This document shows, in pieces, positions 62,657-64,000 of a stretch of 64,000 bases of DNA. Made by a program: the position numbers and the translations under genes. The notes below the pieces were generated by a model. That model was not told where the DNA came from, made no database searches, and saw only the letters and a list, made by a program, of their open reading frames with translations. Source of the stretch: Hydrogenophaga intermedia (GTDB lineage Bacteria; Pseudomonadota; Gammaproteobacteria; Burkholderiales; Burkholderiaceae_C); contig NZ_JAMBNO010000002.1 of assembly GCF_023715105.1 (NCBI RefSeq), positions 62,001 through 126,000 on the forward strand, read 5' to 3'. Position 1 is the first letter of the stretch, and every line of letters starts with the position of its first letter.

Positions 62657-64000
62657 TCATCGCTGCCGCAGCGCGCGGCTGAGCAGGATCACCGGCACCA
62701 GGCCCACCAGCACCAGTGCCAACGCGGGCAACGCGGCCTCGCCCAGTCGCTCGTCGCGCGCCAGGTTGTAGGTCACCACGGCCAGCGTGTCGCTGTTGAA
62801 GGGACGCAGTACCAGCGTGGCGGGCAGCTCCTTCATCACGTCCACGAACACCAGCAGTGCTGCGGCCAGCGTGGCGCGGCGCAACAGCGGCCAATGCACC
62901 CGCATGGCCAGTGCCATGCCCGTGGTGCCCAGCATGCGGGCCGAATCGTCCAGGCTCGCGGGCAGCCGCGCATAGCCCGCCTGCACCGACTGCAGCGCCA
63001 CCGCGGTGAAGCGCACCAGGTAAGCCCACACGATGCCCAGTGCCGTGGCCGTGACCCAATAGCCCACGCCCGACGCGGGCCAGCCCGCTTGCACCCACCC
63101 CACCGGGAGCAGCAGGCCGACCACGATCACCGCGCCCGGTATCGCGTAACCCAGGCTCGCGAGTTGCGACACACCACGGGTGAGCGGTGTGGGCCGCGCG
63201 CGCACCGCAAATCCCAAGGCCAGCGCGATCAGCGTGGCCAGCACGGCCGACAGGCCAGCCAGCCAGACGCTGTTGACCGACCATTGCACGAACATGTCCC
63301 AGGGCAGCACATCCCAGCCACCGATCAGCGGGCGCAGCATGAACAGCAGCGGCAAGACGAAGCCAAACAGGATGGGCAGCGCGCACACCGCCACCGCAAG
63401 CGCCGCGCGTGCGCCGCGCAGGCGCGCCGGCTGGGCTTCGGCGCTGCCGGCACGCTGGCCCCGCGGCGACACAAAGCGCATGCGCCGTTGCGCCCGGTGC
63501 TCCACCCACAACAGGGCCCCCACGGTCAGCAGCAGCAAGGTAGCCAGCTGCGCGGCCGCGATGCGGTTGTCCATCGCGAGCCAGGCCTTGTAGATGCCGG
63601 CGGTGAAGGTCTGGATGCCGAAGTAGCTGGCCACGCCGAAGTCGGCCAGCGTTTCCATGAGTGCGAGGGCCACGCCCGCGGCCACCGCCGGGCGCGCCAG
63701 CGGCAAGGCGACCTCACGGATGCGTCGCGACAGCGGCGCCCCGAGCAGGCGCGCGGCCTCCATCAATTGCGCCGCGCGTTCGGTGAGCGCGGTGCGGGCC
63801 AGCAGGTAGACGTAGGGATAGAGCGTGAACGTGAACACCCAGACCGCCCCCGGCGTGCTGCGTACCTCGGGCAGGAGGCGGCCTCGCAGGCCAAAGGTCT
63901 CGCGCAACCACACCTGCAACGGGCCGCTGAACTGCAGGAAGTCGGTGTAGGCGTAGGCCACCACGTAGGCCGGCATGGCCAGCGGCAGCAGAAGCGCCCA
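62657..64000 (-). CDS. fbpB: iron(III)-type ABC transporter permease (cut by window edge)
   Basis: At least 447 codons of a permease with two copies of the inner-membrane BPD_transp_1 domain; the EAA loops lie near LMEAARLLGAPLSRRI and in LPASLDDSARMLGTTG. This two-domain form is typical of FbpB/SfuB, which imports iron with a periplasmic receptor and an ATPase. The reading frame runs open to 64000, so the N-terminus is beyond the window. The binding protein and ATPase genes would lie to the right; neither is inside. Confidence 0.88.
   Translation of the reverse strand, partial: WALLLPLAMPAYVVAYAYTDFLQFSGPLQVWLRETFGLRGRLLPEVRSTPGAVWVFTFTLYPYVYLLARTALTERAAQLMEAARLLGAPLSRRIREVALPLARPAVAAGVALALMETLADFGVASYFGIQTFTAGIYKAWLAMDNRIAAAQLATLLLLTVGALLWVEHRAQRRMRFVSPRGQRAGSAEAQPARLRGARAALAVAVCALPILFGFVLPLLFMLRPLIGGWDVLPWDMFVQWSVNSVWLAGLSAVLATLIALALGFAVRARPTPLTRGVSQLASLGYAIPGAVIVVGLLLPVGWVQAGWPASGVGYWVTATALGIVWAYLVRFTAVALQSVQAGYARLPASLDDSARMLGTTGMALAMRVHWPLLRRATLAAALLVFVDVMKELPATLVLRPFNSDTLAVVTYNLARDERLGEAALPALALVLVGLVPVILLSRALRQR

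Overview
The window looks like a chromosomal segment of a betaproteobacterium of the family Comamonadaceae (order Burkholderiales), most like Hydrogenophaga or a close relative. The evidence is GC content near two thirds by eye, the gene order of the cytochrome c oxidase cluster with its tiny DUF2970, DUF2909 and 36-residue companions, the algZ-algR pair divergent from argH, a Bug-type (TctC) solute receptor, and palindromic intergenic repeats of a style I recall from Comamonadaceae. Genus-level placement is inference. There is no rRNA, CRISPR array, integrase or transposase; most of the window is ordinary core genome with a few accessory inserts.

Layout. 0-3.3 kb: a minus-strand operon led by a Zur-like regulator, with an ABC ATPase, an FtsX-type permease, a small Cys-rich exported protein and a DUF3299 protein, probably a zinc-starvation module. 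3.4-12.2 kb: eamA, the algR/algZ two-component pair, argH, an FMN 2-hydroxyacid oxidase, a SIMPL protein, dinB and a crotonase. 12.3-17.3 kb: an ECF sigma/anti-sigma locus whose neighbours are all exported (DUF3455 protein, ferritin-like protein, DUF3034 beta-barrel, truncated hemoglobin, cupredoxin), with matching divergent promoter-like boxes. 17.3-21.2 kb: an RRM protein, queF, a prolyl-4-hydroxylase-like oxygenase, yaaA and a VOC protein. 21.2-26.5 kb: a large inverted repeat, an FAD monooxygenase with DUF2783, and valS carrying an in-frame palindromic insert. 26.5-32.5 kb: a degenerate hydroxyacid dehydrogenase, TusA-like, Nudix, cysM, tRNA-Leu(CAA), an SDR, a ferredoxin reductase and a Bug receptor.

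32.6-42.4 kb is the respiratory block. On the minus strand it reads ctaC (with a fused cytochrome c domain), ctaD, a 36-aa protein, ctaG, DUF2970 and ctaE; then SURF1, a thioredoxin-fold-like membrane protein, ctaA, ctaB and sco. Together these supply the catalytic subunits, heme A synthesis and copper insertion for one aa3-type oxidase. 42.5-49 kb holds a BioC-like methyltransferase, comF, trmL, a MaoC hydratase, an orphan ParA, TauE/SafE, a UPF0126 (TRIC-like) protein, DUF1841 and a diheme cytochrome c4.

49-58.9 kb: a MoxR ATPase and its VWA partner are separated by a GNAT enzyme and a vapBC toxin-antitoxin pair; tamA-tamB follow. 58.9-64 kb: tRNA-Arg(CCU), beside it an AAA ATPase with an AT-rich palindromic operator (a likely acquired gene), then a PhnB-like protein, an SpmA/SpmB fusion, a small lipoprotein and an iron-type ABC permease cut by the right edge.

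The most promising less-described system is the ECF-controlled envelope redox locus at 12.3-17.3 kb. The two most unusual structural features are the palindromic insert inside valS and the 200-bp inverted repeat at 21.3-21.5 kb.
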